A DNA stretch of 64,000 bases, taken from Leptospiraceae bacterium. GTDB taxonomy: Bacteria; Spirochaetota; Leptospiria; Leptospirales; Leptonemataceae. Below are positions 54,187 to 63,142 of this stretch, in pieces. Numbering within the stretch: the stretch's first letter is position 1; the number at the start of each line of letters is the position of its first letter. Position numbers and translations under genes: made by a program. The DNA lies in the NCBI GenBank assembly GCA_026418015.1, contig JAOACE010000022.1:1-64000 (forward strand), given 5' to 3'. The notes beneath the pieces were generated by a model. It was given only the letters and a program-made list of their open reading frames with translations, had not been told where the DNA came from and did no database searches.

Positions 54187-56853
54187 TTGGAACAACAATA
54201 TAAAAACTATATTGAATTTAAACTAACACAACCATTAGAAAAAGCGTTAGATTTATTTATAAACGAACTTAAACTAATCTTAAAAGTCGAAGAAGTAATT
54301 CTATTCTTTGTAGATGCTAATGGAGAACTAAAACCCTATTCCTCAGTTAGTATAGAAGAATTAGAACTTGCAAAATATTTTTTTTACAACCAAGAAAATA
54401 TTTATATTAACCTAGATTCTCCTCTTGCAAAACAATTTAACTTAAATCAACCCATAATTATATATAATTTGATTTCTCCCGAAGGTGCAATAGGAATTAT
54501 AGTTATTAAAGGTTTTAAAAATAAACTCTTCTACGAGAAAGATTTTTATACAGTAAAAAATATCTTTGCTTCGTTTTCCTTATTGATCAATGGTGCAATT
54601 CAACACAACCAGAATATCTATATACCTTTTAATAAATCCATTCTTTTACTTCTAGAAAATTCGCATTTAATCCAACTTTATCAAGATATGGAAAAAAAAC
54701 TCTATTCCCTCTTAGAAGTATCGAATATCATTAACTCTTCCAAAAAACTAGAAGAAATGATCAAAAATGTATTGGAAAGTGCAACCAAAGTTTTACGAGC
54801 AGAAAGTGCCAGTGTTTTCTTAGTTGATTTGAACACAGGAGAGCTTGTGTTTGACATCATTACGGGAGATAGTAACTTAAAAGGTATTCGTATCCCTAAA
54901 GGAAAAGGAATTGTGGGAAAATGTGCCGAAACAAAACAATCTTTTATTGTAAATGATCCACATTCGGATCCCCATTTTTACCAAGATGTAGATAAAATTA
55001 GTCGCATGGTTACTCGTAATCTAATGGCATGCCCACTAATCGTAAATAACGAAGTAATAGGTGTTATCGAAGTTATCAATACAATTGATCGTTCCGAGTT
55101 TACGAAAGAAGATTTGATTCTATTCCAAAGTTTTTCTGATTCCGTCGCAATAGCATTACAAAGAAGACGACTAATGGATTATATAGAAGAAGCGAACATT
55201 CAGCTTGAACAAAAAGTACGCGAATTAACTACCTTACACAAAATTGCACAAATCCTTGTAGAACATAAAGATATTTCCGAAATCGCTGACTTAGTTTTAA
55301 GTACAATACAATCAGAATTAAAAATTAGTCGTCTTTCGTTTATTGTTTACGATAATAACATAAAAAAATATATTCCTTTATCTTATAAAGGATTTCAAAT
55401 CGATCAATACGAAATTTCTCCTAAATTGGTTCAATACGTATTAGATAAAAAGATTCCGTTTTACATTAAAAACTTTGACGAAGTTCCAGAATTAAAAGAA
55501 TTTATCTTTCCAGAAAGATACAAAACAAAAAGCGCAATATTAATTCCTCTTTTAAAGAGCGATGGCAATCCTTTTGGCATTATATGTGCAACAGATCCAA
55601 TCAACAAAAAATTTCTAGATGCAGAAGATTTTCGATTACTCTTTACTATAGCTTCTCAGATATCGAAAACCTTCGAAAGCATAGAATTAACAGGCATACA
55701 AAAAGAAATCGAAATTACAGCTAGAATTCAAAAAAATATCTTACCGAATAATTTGCCCATCCATAAGTCTATTGAATTTTTTGCAAAAACAATTCCAGCA
55801 AAAACCACTGGTGGAGATTTTTTTGATTTCTACATAGAATCTCCTTATGGCAATTGTTTTTTTATGATAGCAGATGTTTCTGGTAAATCTCTACCAGCTG
55901 CATTGTTCATGGCAATTGCAAACTCCATTATAAGAACAGTGATGCGACAAGAAGATGATCCAGCAAAAATCTTATATTATTCCAACAATCTGATATTCGA
56001 AGAATCCGAATCGGGAATGTTTGTTACAGTTTTTCTTGCAAAATACAATTCCACAAAAGGAACGTTGGAATTTGCATCCGCAGGTCATAACAATATGATT
56101 CTTATTCACGATGATAATACTTATGAAATTCTATCAGCAAAAGGAATACCGTTAGGTGTATTAAATTCCAAAGATGTATTTTTCGAGAAAAAAGAAATTC
56201 AACTTAGAAAAAACGACATTCTTGTATTATATACAGACGGTGTGACAGAATCAACGAATAACGACAACATAGAATATGGAATAGAACGATTAATCAATCA
56301 AATCGTTTTGCATAAAAAACAACCTACTCACAAAATAGTTGATTATATTTATAAAGATGTTATAAGATTTATTAATAGAGAAATTCCCGACGATGATTTT
56401 ACAATTCTAATCAGTAAATTTAGTTTAAAATTTATCAAAAATGAATTTAGCATTATTCTTCCAGCAAAAAAAGAGAGTGTTCCTAAATTAATCAACGAAA
56501 TAGATGCAATACTTGCGCGATACAAAATTTCCGAAGATATATTAAACGACATTTTGCTTTCTTGTGACGAAATCGCTACCAATATTTGTTTGTATGCTTA
56601 CGAAGAAAAAGAAATCAAAAATCCAACTTTTAAATGTAAGATTAAAATTGAACCTAATTTTATCATGATCACTTTTATCGATTCGGGAAAACAATATGAT
56701 TTTTACAAAATTCAAAAACCTGATTTAATCAAAAATCTCTTAGGAGAAAAAGAAGGTGGTTTTGGAATTTATTTAGTACATACACTCATGGACAGAACAG
56801 TTTACAAACACAAAAACAATAAAAATTATTTAACCATTGTTAAAAATATTTAA
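54187..56853 (+). CDS. GAF-GAF-PP2C-HATPase fusion regulator (RsbU/RsbW-like)
   Basis: Domains along the 888 residues, by DNA-based positions: an N-terminal GAF-like region (about 20-140); GAF (about 174-328, with VNDPHSDPHFYQDVDKI); GAF (about 346-494); a SpoIIE/PP2C phosphatase (about 506-745) with TGGDFFDFY, MIADVSGKSLPAALFMA, YTDGVTE and PDDDFTIL metal residues; and a GHKL ATPase (about 750-885) with SCDEIATNICLYAY and GGFGIYLVHTL, like RsbW/SpoIIAB. Phosphatase and antisigma-like kinase in one chain suggests both arms of a partner switch. The STAS protein encoded next is the obvious substrate. The start is TTG, supported by its ribosome site. Confidence 0.9.
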   Translation: MEQQYKNYIEFKLTQPLEKALDLFINELKLILKVEEVILFFVDANGELKPYSSVSIEELELAKYFFYNQENIYINLDSPLAKQFNLNQPIIIYNLISPEGAIGIIVIKGFKNKLFYEKDFYTVKNIFASFSLLINGAIQHNQNIYIPFNKSILLLLENSHLIQLYQDMEKKLYSLLEVSNIINSSKKLEEMIKNVLESATKVLRAESASVFLVDLNTGELVFDIITGDSNLKGIRIPKGKGIVGKCAETKQSFIVNDPHSDPHFYQDVDKISRMVTRNLMACPLIVNNEVIGVIEVINTIDRSEFTKEDLILFQSFSDSVAIALQRRRLMDYIEEANIQLEQKVRELTTLHKIAQILVEHKDISEIADLVLSTIQSELKISRLSFIVYDNNIKKYIPLSYKGFQIDQYEISPKLVQYVLDKKIPFYIKNFDEVPELKEFIFPERYKTKSAILIPLLKSDGNPFGIICATDPINKKFLDAEDFRLLFTIASQISKTFESIELTGIQKEIEITARIQKNILPNNLPIHKSIEFFAKTIPAKTTGGDFFDFYIESPYGNCFFMIADVSGKSLPAALFMAIANSIIRTVMRQEDDPAKILYYSNNLIFEESESGMFVTVFLAKYNSTKGTLEFASAGHNNMILIHDDNTYEILSAKGIPLGVLNSKDVFFEKKEIQLRKNDILVLYTDGVTESTNNDNIEYGIERLINQIVLHKKQPTHKIVDYIYKDVIRFINREIPDDDFTILISKFSLKFIKNEFSIILPAKKESVPKLINEIDAILARYKISEDILNDILLSCDEIATNICLYAYEEKEIKNPTFKCKIKIEPNFIMITFIDSGKQYDFYKIQKPDLIKNLLGEKEGGFGIYLVHTLMDRTVYKHKNNKNYLTIVKNI

Positions 56854-56883
56854 TATCAATGTAAAATTCTGTTAAATAATCAC

Positions 56884-56889
56884 TATAAT
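56884..56889 (+). promoter_or_regulatory. Possible -10 element before the STAS gene
   Basis: A TATAAT lies 73 bases before the ATG in the only gap of this operon, but no good -35 stands 16-18 bases upstream. It could allow separate expression of the STAS protein. Confidence 0.3.
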
Positions 56890-56950
56890 TAAAATAATTC
56901 TTGATTTTTGATAAAAGTGAATTTATGTGTTATTTAAGAAATTTCTAAAA

Positions 56951-56957
56951 AAAGGAG
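56951..56957 (+). promoter_or_regulatory. Ribosome binding site deciding the STAS gene start
   Basis: AAAGGAG is five bases before the ATG at 56963, ideal spacing. It rules out the track's earlier start at 56927. Confidence 0.8.
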
Positions 56958-56962
56958 AAACC

Positions 56963-57301
56963 ATGAGCATAGACACTAGGGAAGAAAACAATCACATAAT
57001 TGTTTATTTAAAAGGGAGAATTGATGTACACTTGGCTTCCGAAATAGAATCAGAATTAATGAAGCTTATTGAACAAAACCCCAACAAAGACTTTATATTA
57101 AATTTAAGTGATGTGGAATATATGTCATCCTCTGGTTTAAGGGTTTTTGTTTCTATCATGAGGTATCTTAAAGAAAGAAACAGAAACCTAAAACTATCGA
57201 ATTTATCCTTAGCAGTTAAAAGAGTATTCGAAGTAGTAGAATTGATGGATATGTTTGATATATACAACGACGAAAGCGATGCATTAGCTTCTAATCGATG
57301 A
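56963..57301 (+). CDS. STAS-domain anti-anti-sigma factor (RsbV/SpoIIAA-like)
   Basis: The 112-residue STAS domain begins MSIDTREENNHIIVYLKGRID and contains NLSDVEYMSSSGLRVFVSIM, where the serine before Gly is the residue phosphorylated by RsbW-type kinases. GKPxxx-like helices follow (FEVVELMDMFDIY). It directly follows the phosphatase/ATPase fusion gene, as rsbV does in partner-switching loci. No sigma factor gene is in the window, so the output may be a different protein. The stop overlaps the glycosidase start by ATGA. Confidence 0.9.
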   Translation: MSIDTREENNHIIVYLKGRIDVHLASEIESELMKLIEQNPNKDFILNLSDVEYMSSSGLRVFVSIMRYLKERNRNLKLSNLSLAVKRVFEVVELMDMFDIYNDESDALASNR

Positions 57302-59742
57302 ATTTTTTAAAAAACACCATAATAAAATTTACTCCATTAGCAAATTTACATCCAGAAGTTATAGAATTAGTTCGAAATGCATTTAAGCTAACAAATCCAA
57401 CGAAAGCACAATTTCCTTCGGAAAATCTACCATTAGCTTCCCGAGTTATTGCATCGGGAATGTGGAATTATTGTTTTTTTCAATTTTATAGAAACTTTGT
57501 AGGTCCCTATTGGGTAGAAAGGCAATATAATCCCTTAGATCCATCTTTTATACCACGTGCTAGTTCAATGCTAAGTTTAAATTTAACGCACAGAAACTGG
57601 TTTGGATTTCGCGGTCCAGAATCTAGTTTTTTTAGTATGATTGATCCAGCAGGTAGTTTTTCTCCCGTAGTTGGATATTATTCTATTGAACTTGCATTTA
57701 AACATCAGAACAAATTTTATACACCAAACAGAAACGATGTTCATGTTCAAATAGAATACGAAGATAATCTTCCTATACCTATTATAACCTATACAAAAAA
57801 AGACTTAATTGTAAAATGGGAACTCTGTGGAGATACAAAAACAGGAAAAACTGCTCTAAGTAAGATTTCTTATAAAACCAATAGTTACGATTGGGAATTA
57901 TTGATTGGTATTCGTCCTTTTAATCCCGAAGGTGGAACACTCATCAAACAATTAGAATATATAGACTACGAAAACTATGCAAGTATTTTTATCAACAACG
58001 AAGAAGAAATCATCCTATTGACAAAACCCAAATTTGTTCATTTATCGAACTTAGAAAAAGGCGATGCATATTTTTCTAACACAAATTTAAGAAGCATCAC
58101 TTGTCCTTACGGTGTTGCTACGGGTGTATTTATCTACCCATTAACTCCGTCGCGCGAAGCACAAAATATTTTTTTCTACACTAGAACTTACGAACAATTA
58201 GCTTCTACTCAACTCGATCCTTTCGACACATTAGATCAGACCGAAAAACGAAAAACCAAAGCCAAAGATATCGATACAAATAACAACATAAAAACCAAAT
58301 ATATAGTTCGAGGTTGGCAAGAAATAACAGACTATTATAGAGATCCAACAAACTTTTTAGAAGAAATTCAAGAATCTAAAAAGAAATGGCAAGAAATAAC
58401 AAGAAATAAAAGTAAATTTATTTGCGCAAGATCGTTATGGAATAAAGCAGCGGATCTTCATTCCAACATTGTATACGAACTACAAACAGAAAAAAAGGTT
58501 ACACCAGGCATCTATACATATAGGCAATTCTGGTTTCGCGATGCTGCATACATGCTTTCTGCTTTATCCAGTTGGAACTTTTTAAAAGAAACTCGAAATG
58601 TCCTAGAAACTTATCCAGCAAGACAAGAAGGTGACGGTTTTTTTAAATCTCACGAAGGAGAATGGGATTCCACAGGACAAGCAATCTGGACCATTGTGGA
58701 TTATTATAAAAAATCCAAAGATATCGAATTATTAAAAGAATTGATTTATTCTATCATTAAAGCAGCAAATTGGATCATCAAAAAAAGAAAAAAAGGATAC
58801 TTAAAAAAACTTATGCCCTCTGGTTTTAGTGCAGAACATTTAGGACCAGCAGATTATTACTATTGGGATAACTTATGGTCAATTGCTGGATTAAGGGATG
58901 CAGCTTATGCTTGTTCAGTTGTTCCAAACTTTCAGGAACATCATCGTTATTTTTTAAAAGAAATGAACGAATACATTCAAGACTTTTTGATTATCTCGAA
59001 AAACGAAAGGGAAAAATACGGAATTTTAACAGCTGCACCTAATAGAGGAATTGATCCAGGTATAATTGGTAGCATTGTAGATCTTTACCCACTCCAATTG
59101 AACCTTTTATCAAACTTAGAAATTACGCGAACAGTAAAATCAATTTATAAAAATTATTTTATAAATAATTTATTTTTTCATACGATTATTCATTCGGGTT
59201 TTAACATTTATCTAAGTTTACAAGTTGCTCAATGCTTTTTAAAATTAAATTATCCCAAAGTAACAAGAAAAATTTTAAAAAGAGTCTTACAAAAAAGAGG
59301 TAGACTTTGGGCATATCCAGAAGCAATCCATCCAACCTCCAATGGTGGTGTAATGGGTGATGGTTTTCATGGATGGGCATCGGCAGAATTAATCTTGCTT
59401 TTTAGAGAATTAGTGATTTCGGAATTTAAGCATCGTCTATATATTTTTAAAGGTCTACGCAAAAAAGAATTATTCAACACACAATTTACCTTCGGACCAT
59501 TTCCCTACCAAGGAACAAAAATTTTTATTACAGGAAGTTTTTACCAAAACGAAGGAGAATTGTTTCTTAACATCGAAAAATATCAACCATTCGACATAAG
59601 AGAATGCATCATCAATTTCCCCTACAAGAATTTAAAAGATTTTAAAATTTCGATAGACCCCAAAATCGATTATAAAATTCTTAAAAACGAATTGATTCTT
59701 CCCAAATTAGCAGAAAATATAGTGATTAAATTTTATAGATAA
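57298..59742 (+). CDS. Six-hairpin glycosidase, glycogen-debranching-like
   Basis: The 814-residue protein has a beta-rich N-terminal half (about 1-345, with WNYCFFQFYRNFVGPYWVERQ). An (alpha/alpha)6-barrel follows at about 375-720, marked by YTYRQFWFRDAAYMLSALSSW, EGEWDSTGQAIWTIVDYY, YYWDNLWSIAGLRDAAYA and MGDGFHGWASAELI. A short C-terminal strand region ends it. The pattern belongs to the amylo-1,6-glucosidase/GH15/GH63 clan. The substrate is presumably an alpha-glucan or storage glucan, but the family number is not certain. It starts on the stop codon of the STAS gene, so its synthesis is coupled to the regulators. It overlaps convergent murB by 17 bases. Confidence 0.7.
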   Translation: MNFLKNTIIKFTPLANLHPEVIELVRNAFKLTNPTKAQFPSENLPLASRVIASGMWNYCFFQFYRNFVGPYWVERQYNPLDPSFIPRASSMLSLNLTHRNWFGFRGPESSFFSMIDPAGSFSPVVGYYSIELAFKHQNKFYTPNRNDVHVQIEYEDNLPIPIITYTKKDLIVKWELCGDTKTGKTALSKISYKTNSYDWELLIGIRPFNPEGGTLIKQLEYIDYENYASIFINNEEEIILLTKPKFVHLSNLEKGDAYFSNTNLRSITCPYGVATGVFIYPLTPSREAQNIFFYTRTYEQLASTQLDPFDTLDQTEKRKTKAKDIDTNNNIKTKYIVRGWQEITDYYRDPTNFLEEIQESKKKWQEITRNKSKFICARSLWNKAADLHSNIVYELQTEKKVTPGIYTYRQFWFRDAAYMLSALSSWNFLKETRNVLETYPARQEGDGFFKSHEGEWDSTGQAIWTIVDYYKKSKDIELLKELIYSIIKAANWIIKKRKKGYLKKLMPSGFSAEHLGPADYYYWDNLWSIAGLRDAAYACSVVPNFQEHHRYFLKEMNEYIQDFLIISKNEREKYGILTAAPNRGIDPGIIGSIVDLYPLQLNLLSNLEITRTVKSIYKNYFINNLFFHTIIHSGFNIYLSLQVAQCFLKLNYPKVTRKILKRVLQKRGRLWAYPEAIHPTSNGGVMGDGFHGWASAELILLFRELVISEFKHRLYIFKGLRKKELFNTQFTFGPFPYQGTKIFITGSFYQNEGELFLNIEKYQPFDIRECIINFPYKNLKDFKISIDPKIDYKILKNELILPKLAENIVIKFYR

Positions 59743-60928
59743 AATCTTCCATAAAAATTGGTTCCGGATTTAGAATTATATTAGTTTTTTTATAAACTTT
59801 TTCTTGTATATATTTTATAAATTCTTTTAAATCATTGAATCTTGCACCATAATTGATTAAAGCCAATGCATGCAGAGGAGAAATCCCAACATTATTATGG
59901 AAATTTTTTTCGCCCTTTTGAATACCAGCATATTCGATCAACCAAGCAGCAGGAATTTTATAATGTTCGTTTTCTTTAAAATATGGAATATGATTGATCC
60001 TTTTTTGAACTTGCAGAAATTCTTCTTCTGTAAGTATGGGATTGGTAAAAAAAGATCCAGCAGATTTAGAATAAACTCCATCTAATATCATACCTTTTTT
60101 TCTTCGTATTGAATAAACACATTTTCTTAATTGAAAATATTGTTTTATGGTTTCGCTTTTTATCGAAGATTCTTCGAAATCATTCAGTCTAAATAAATCC
60201 TTTTCTTTATAAAAAGTTTTTTCTAATTCCGGATATTTTATGGTAATGTCTTTTTCCAAAGAAACATCGAAAATTACTTTTTCTATGTAAAAACGATTCA
60301 GATGTTTTTTTAAAATACTATCTCTATATCGAAATTGGCATTCTGAATTAGAAAAGATTTTTTGTGTAGTAGTACGATTTTCTAGTAGTAAAGTCTCAAC
60401 TTCTCTTACAAAATTTTTTATTTCCTCTCCATAGGCACCAACATTTTGAATAGGCGTCGAACCAACCTTTCCCGGAATTCCTGACATCGCAGTAAAATGA
60501 CCAATTCCATGTAAAATATTAAAAAAAACAAAATAATCCCAATTAATGCCAGCATCCGCTATGATTTGTATTCTTTTGTTTTTTTCGCAATAAAAATTTA
60601 CAACATCGAGCAAATCTTCGTCTATGGTGATTTGATAAAATTCTTTATATTGAACGCTAGTAGGCAAACGAAAATGAAATTCTTTATCTTCGATCTTATA
60701 GATAACTTGATGATTATTCGGATGTAAGATAGCAAGAGGTAATTTTTTATCTATACCAATCGTATTACTACCTTCCCCTAAAATAAAATAAAATAATTGA
60801 TTTTCTTTAATAAAGTTGATAGCTTGAATCAGATCTTCTCTATTAATGATTTCGATAAAATATGGAACTACTTCTCCGATGCCAAAAGTAGTTTTTTCTG
60901 CTAAGGACATGTTGTAATGTATCTTCAT
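59726..60928 (-). CDS. murB: UDP-N-acetylenolpyruvoylglucosamine reductase
   Basis: MurB reduces UDP-GlcNAc-enolpyruvate to UDP-MurNAc with FAD and NADPH. FAD-binding motifs ILGEGSNT and MSGIPGKVGSTPIQNVGAYGEEI, a substrate-loop serine in SAGSFFTNP, and LINYGA near the end are present. The catalytic Glu region is NPEPIFM, close to the usual LEPEV. The overall layout, with an extended middle (about 230-300), matches type I (E. coli type) enzymes, and 400 residues is rather long. It overlaps mazG by ATGA, so the two are co-translated. Confidence 0.92.
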   Translation of the reverse strand: MKIHYNMSLAEKTTFGIGEVVPYFIEIINREDLIQAINFIKENQLFYFILGEGSNTIGIDKKLPLAILHPNNHQVIYKIEDKEFHFRLPTSVQYKEFYQITIDEDLLDVVNFYCEKNKRIQIIADAGINWDYFVFFNILHGIGHFTAMSGIPGKVGSTPIQNVGAYGEEIKNFVREVETLLLENRTTTQKIFSNSECQFRYRDSILKKHLNRFYIEKVIFDVSLEKDITIKYPELEKTFYKEKDLFRLNDFEESSIKSETIKQYFQLRKCVYSIRRKKGMILDGVYSKSAGSFFTNPILTEEEFLQVQKRINHIPYFKENEHYKIPAAWLIEYAGIQKGEKNFHNNVGISPLHALALINYGARFNDLKEFIKYIQEKVYKKTNIILNPEPIFMEDFIYKI

Positions 60929-61728
60929 TCTTCTTTTTTGATTCTCTGGTAAATTTCTTCTAGCTGACTTTGTTTGTTTAAACGATCGTCTTTTTCTTTT
61001 TGGTATATTTCCATTACTTTATTAAATCTTTTTATAAATTTTTCTATACTTTTATGTAATGCTTGTTCAGCAGATAAATCAAGATGTCTTGCAAGATTTA
61101 CAACAGAAAAAAGTATATCTCCGATTTCCATTTCTATATTGTCTTTGTTATTTTGAATTAATTCTTTCTCTAACTCCAAAATTTCCGATTTTAACTGATC
61201 TAGGATTTCTTTTATATGATGGTTTTCGTTTGGTTGCCAGTCAAATCCTTCCAAACTTGCTTTTTTCTGTATTTTATGAGCACGCATGAGTGCTGGTAAA
61301 AATTCTGTATTTTCGCCAAAAGACTTTTTTTTAAAACCTTCCCAATTCTTTAAAATTTCTGTTGTATCTTTAACTCTAAGGTTTTTAAAAACATGTGGAT
61401 GCCTTTCGATCAGTTTATTGATTACAAAATCATATACATCTTCTTTGGAAAAGTATTGCTTTTCTTCGCATAATTTAATATAAAAATGTGTAAGAAACAG
61501 CAAATCTCCTATTTCTTCTTTTAGTATTTCGACATTTTGTTCTTCTATTCCTTGGATTACCTCGTATGCTTCTTCTAACAAAGAATCTTTTAAAGATTCG
61601 AAGGTTTGTTTTTTATCCCATTCACAATGATTTCTTAAAATCTCTACTAATGTATAAAGACGCTCTAAATGATTTTGTTTGTTCTGAATTTCTTGGTACA
61701 ATAGTTCTCCATCGGTGGAATCTATCAT
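60925..61728 (-). CDS. mazG: Nucleoside triphosphate pyrophosphohydrolase MazG
   Basis: MazG hydrolyses (d)NTPs to monophosphates. Two MazG domains are visible: the first with CEWDKKQTFESLKDSLLEEAYE and EEIGDLLFLTHF (EExxE and ExxD metal motifs), the second with KELIQNNKDNIEMEIGDILFSVVNLARHL. The track start is a TTG at 61764 giving 12 extra residues; I use the ATG at 61728, which leaves the normal N-terminus before the first helix. Neither start has a strong ribosome site. It is followed by murB with a four-base overlap. Confidence 0.9.
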   Translation of the reverse strand: MIDSTDGELLYQEIQNKQNHLERLYTLVEILRNHCEWDKKQTFESLKDSLLEEAYEVIQGIEEQNVEILKEEIGDLLFLTHFYIKLCEEKQYFSKEDVYDFVINKLIERHPHVFKNLRVKDTTEILKNWEGFKKKSFGENTEFLPALMRAHKIQKKASLEGFDWQPNENHHIKEILDQLKSEILELEKELIQNNKDNIEMEIGDILFSVVNLARHLDLSAEQALHKSIEKFIKRFNKVMEIYQKEKDDRLNKQSQLEEIYQRIKKEE

Positions 61729-61764
61729 AGAAACATAGAAAGTTTTTGTTGGGAATAGTGGCAA

Positions 61765-62223
61765 TTAAATTTTATGTATGTTTGTTTTATTGTGTAAATA
61801 ATCGATGTAAGAATTTTCTTGAATCTTTTTTAGATGATTTATAGGTTTATTATACCAATAGATCCAACAGAACAATTTATGGTATTTTTCTTTGTTTTTT
61901 AACAACGAGTCTTTGTCGGATATATCTTTTTTATCGATAAGATAGACCTTTGTCTTTTTTCTTTTGTATAGAGAATCATTCAGATTATAGGGATTATAAC
62001 CTTCGTAATCATCTAATTCGAAAAAAAAGGTTTCTGGTATTTTGTATACTTCTCCTAGAATAATCGATTCTTGAGAAGGAATTGCTGCTGGATATTCTCC
62101 CACATCATACAGACTACCCATTACAAAACCATCCCCTATTAGAATTCCTTCTCTGAGCATTTTTTTGTTTAATGGATGATTTAATTGAGAAAGTAAGGTT
62201 CCATATACAAATACATATTCCAT
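61765..62223 (-). CDS. Gamma-glutamylcyclotransferase-like (AIG2/GGCT) protein
   Basis: The 152 residues contain YVFVYGTLLS at the N-terminus, GSLYDVGEYPAAIPS, and a central LDDYEGYNP holding the conserved glutamate. These are the substrate-loop and catalytic features of the GGCT fold. Members cyclise gamma-glutamyl groups, but many bacterial members (YtfP type) have no known substrate. The gene lies four bases from maf and is directly followed by mazG, so all four genes here form one operon. Confidence 0.82.
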   Translation of the reverse strand: MEYVFVYGTLLSQLNHPLNKKMLREGILIGDGFVMGSLYDVGEYPAAIPSQESIILGEVYKIPETFFFELDDYEGYNPYNLNDSLYKRKKTKVYLIDKKDISDKDSLLKNKEKYHKLFCWIYWYNKPINHLKKIQENSYIDYLHNKTNIHKI

Positions 62224-62227
62224 ATTG

Positions 62228-62932
62228 TTATAATGTCGACTGAACTTTAATTTCGTTTAATAAAAATAAGACAGCATTTAGAGAAAGACCAACTATATTT
62301 AAATAATCCCCCACGATATGATCGATCAAGATTGCACCCTCTCCTTGTATAGCATAAGCACCAGCTTTATCGATAAACTCTTCTGTTTCTAAATAGTTCT
62401 GAATGTCTTTATCAGAAATTTTTCGAAATGTTACTAAGGTCATAATATCTTTCGTTATAACAATCTTTTTATGGTTTACTACACAATGGGATGTTATAAC
62501 CGTATGGGTTTTTCCCGATAGAAATTTTAGCATTTCGAAAGCTTCTCTTTTATCCTTCGGTTTGGTTAAAAAAAACTGATTATAATAAACAATTGTATCT
62601 GCGGCAATTACAATAAATTTTTCTTTATTTTTATTTTTAAGCTCTTCCCATATAATCAACGCTTTTTGTATCGCTAAATTGGTACAGATTTCGTGGATTA
62701 AATCTTTATAATTTTTTTCCTTTACATGCCATAGATAACCTTCTTTTGTTATGGTAGTTAAATTTTCCAAAAATTGATCTTCGTTAAAAGTTGCAGGTAA
62801 AATTTCGAATTCTAACCCAGCTCTGTTTAAAATCCATTTTCTTCTAGGAGAATTCGATGCTAAAAACAATGAAAGATTGTTTTCTACGAAGAAATTATTT
62901 AATTTATCAAATTCCGATACCTCTTCTACCAT
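62228..62932 (-). CDS. maf: Maf-family nucleoside triphosphate pyrophosphatase
   Basis: The start of the fold is FLASNSPRRKWILNRAGLEFEILP, the classic SPRR motif. AADTIVYYNQFFLTKPKDKREAFEMLKFLSGKTHTV and DKAGAYAIQGEGAILIDHIVGDYLNIVGLSL complete the active site (Asp, Lys and Gln positions). Maf proteins remove abnormal or methylated nucleoside triphosphates. Here two nucleotide-sanitising enzymes, Maf and MazG, share one operon. An N-terminal extension of about 20 residues precedes the motif. Confidence 0.92.
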   Translation of the reverse strand: MVEEVSEFDKLNNFFVENNLSLFLASNSPRRKWILNRAGLEFEILPATFNEDQFLENLTTITKEGYLWHVKEKNYKDLIHEICTNLAIQKALIIWEELKNKNKEKFIVIAADTIVYYNQFFLTKPKDKREAFEMLKFLSGKTHTVITSHCVVNHKKIVITKDIMTLVTFRKISDKDIQNYLETEEFIDKAGAYAIQGEGAILIDHIVGDYLNIVGLSLNAVLFLLNEIKVQSTL

Positions 62933-63052
62933 AAAAGCTATTTTTTTAGTAAACGAAAAAAATCAAGATTATTTAATCTTGTAGAATCAAAATTTTATTC
63001 ACGACAGGTTTAATTGTTTATACAACAAACATCAATTTTTAATCATATTGTA

Positions 63053-63058
63053 TATAAT
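63053..63058 (+). promoter_or_regulatory. Possible -10 element for the outer-membrane protein gene
   Basis: TATAAT lies 84 bases before the ATG in a 210-base AT-rich gap between divergent genes. No convincing -35 is seen at the right spacing. The gap shows nothing else. Confidence 0.3.
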
Positions 63059-63133
63059 TTAATCACTTTAAAAAATTTTATTTAGGTATTGATTTTGCAT
63101 TTTAATTATTCTGTTAAAACTAAGACAAAGAAT

Positions 63134-63138
63134 GGAGG
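63134..63138 (+). promoter_or_regulatory. Strong ribosome binding site
   Basis: GGAGG four bases before the ATG at 63143, one of the strongest in the window, consistent with high expression. Confidence 0.7.
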
Positions 63139-63142
63139 ATTT

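Noticed and set aside
62933-63142. Riboswitch or small RNA in the gap before the outer-membrane gene
   Set aside because: The gap is AT-rich with no stable hairpin or recognisable motif.
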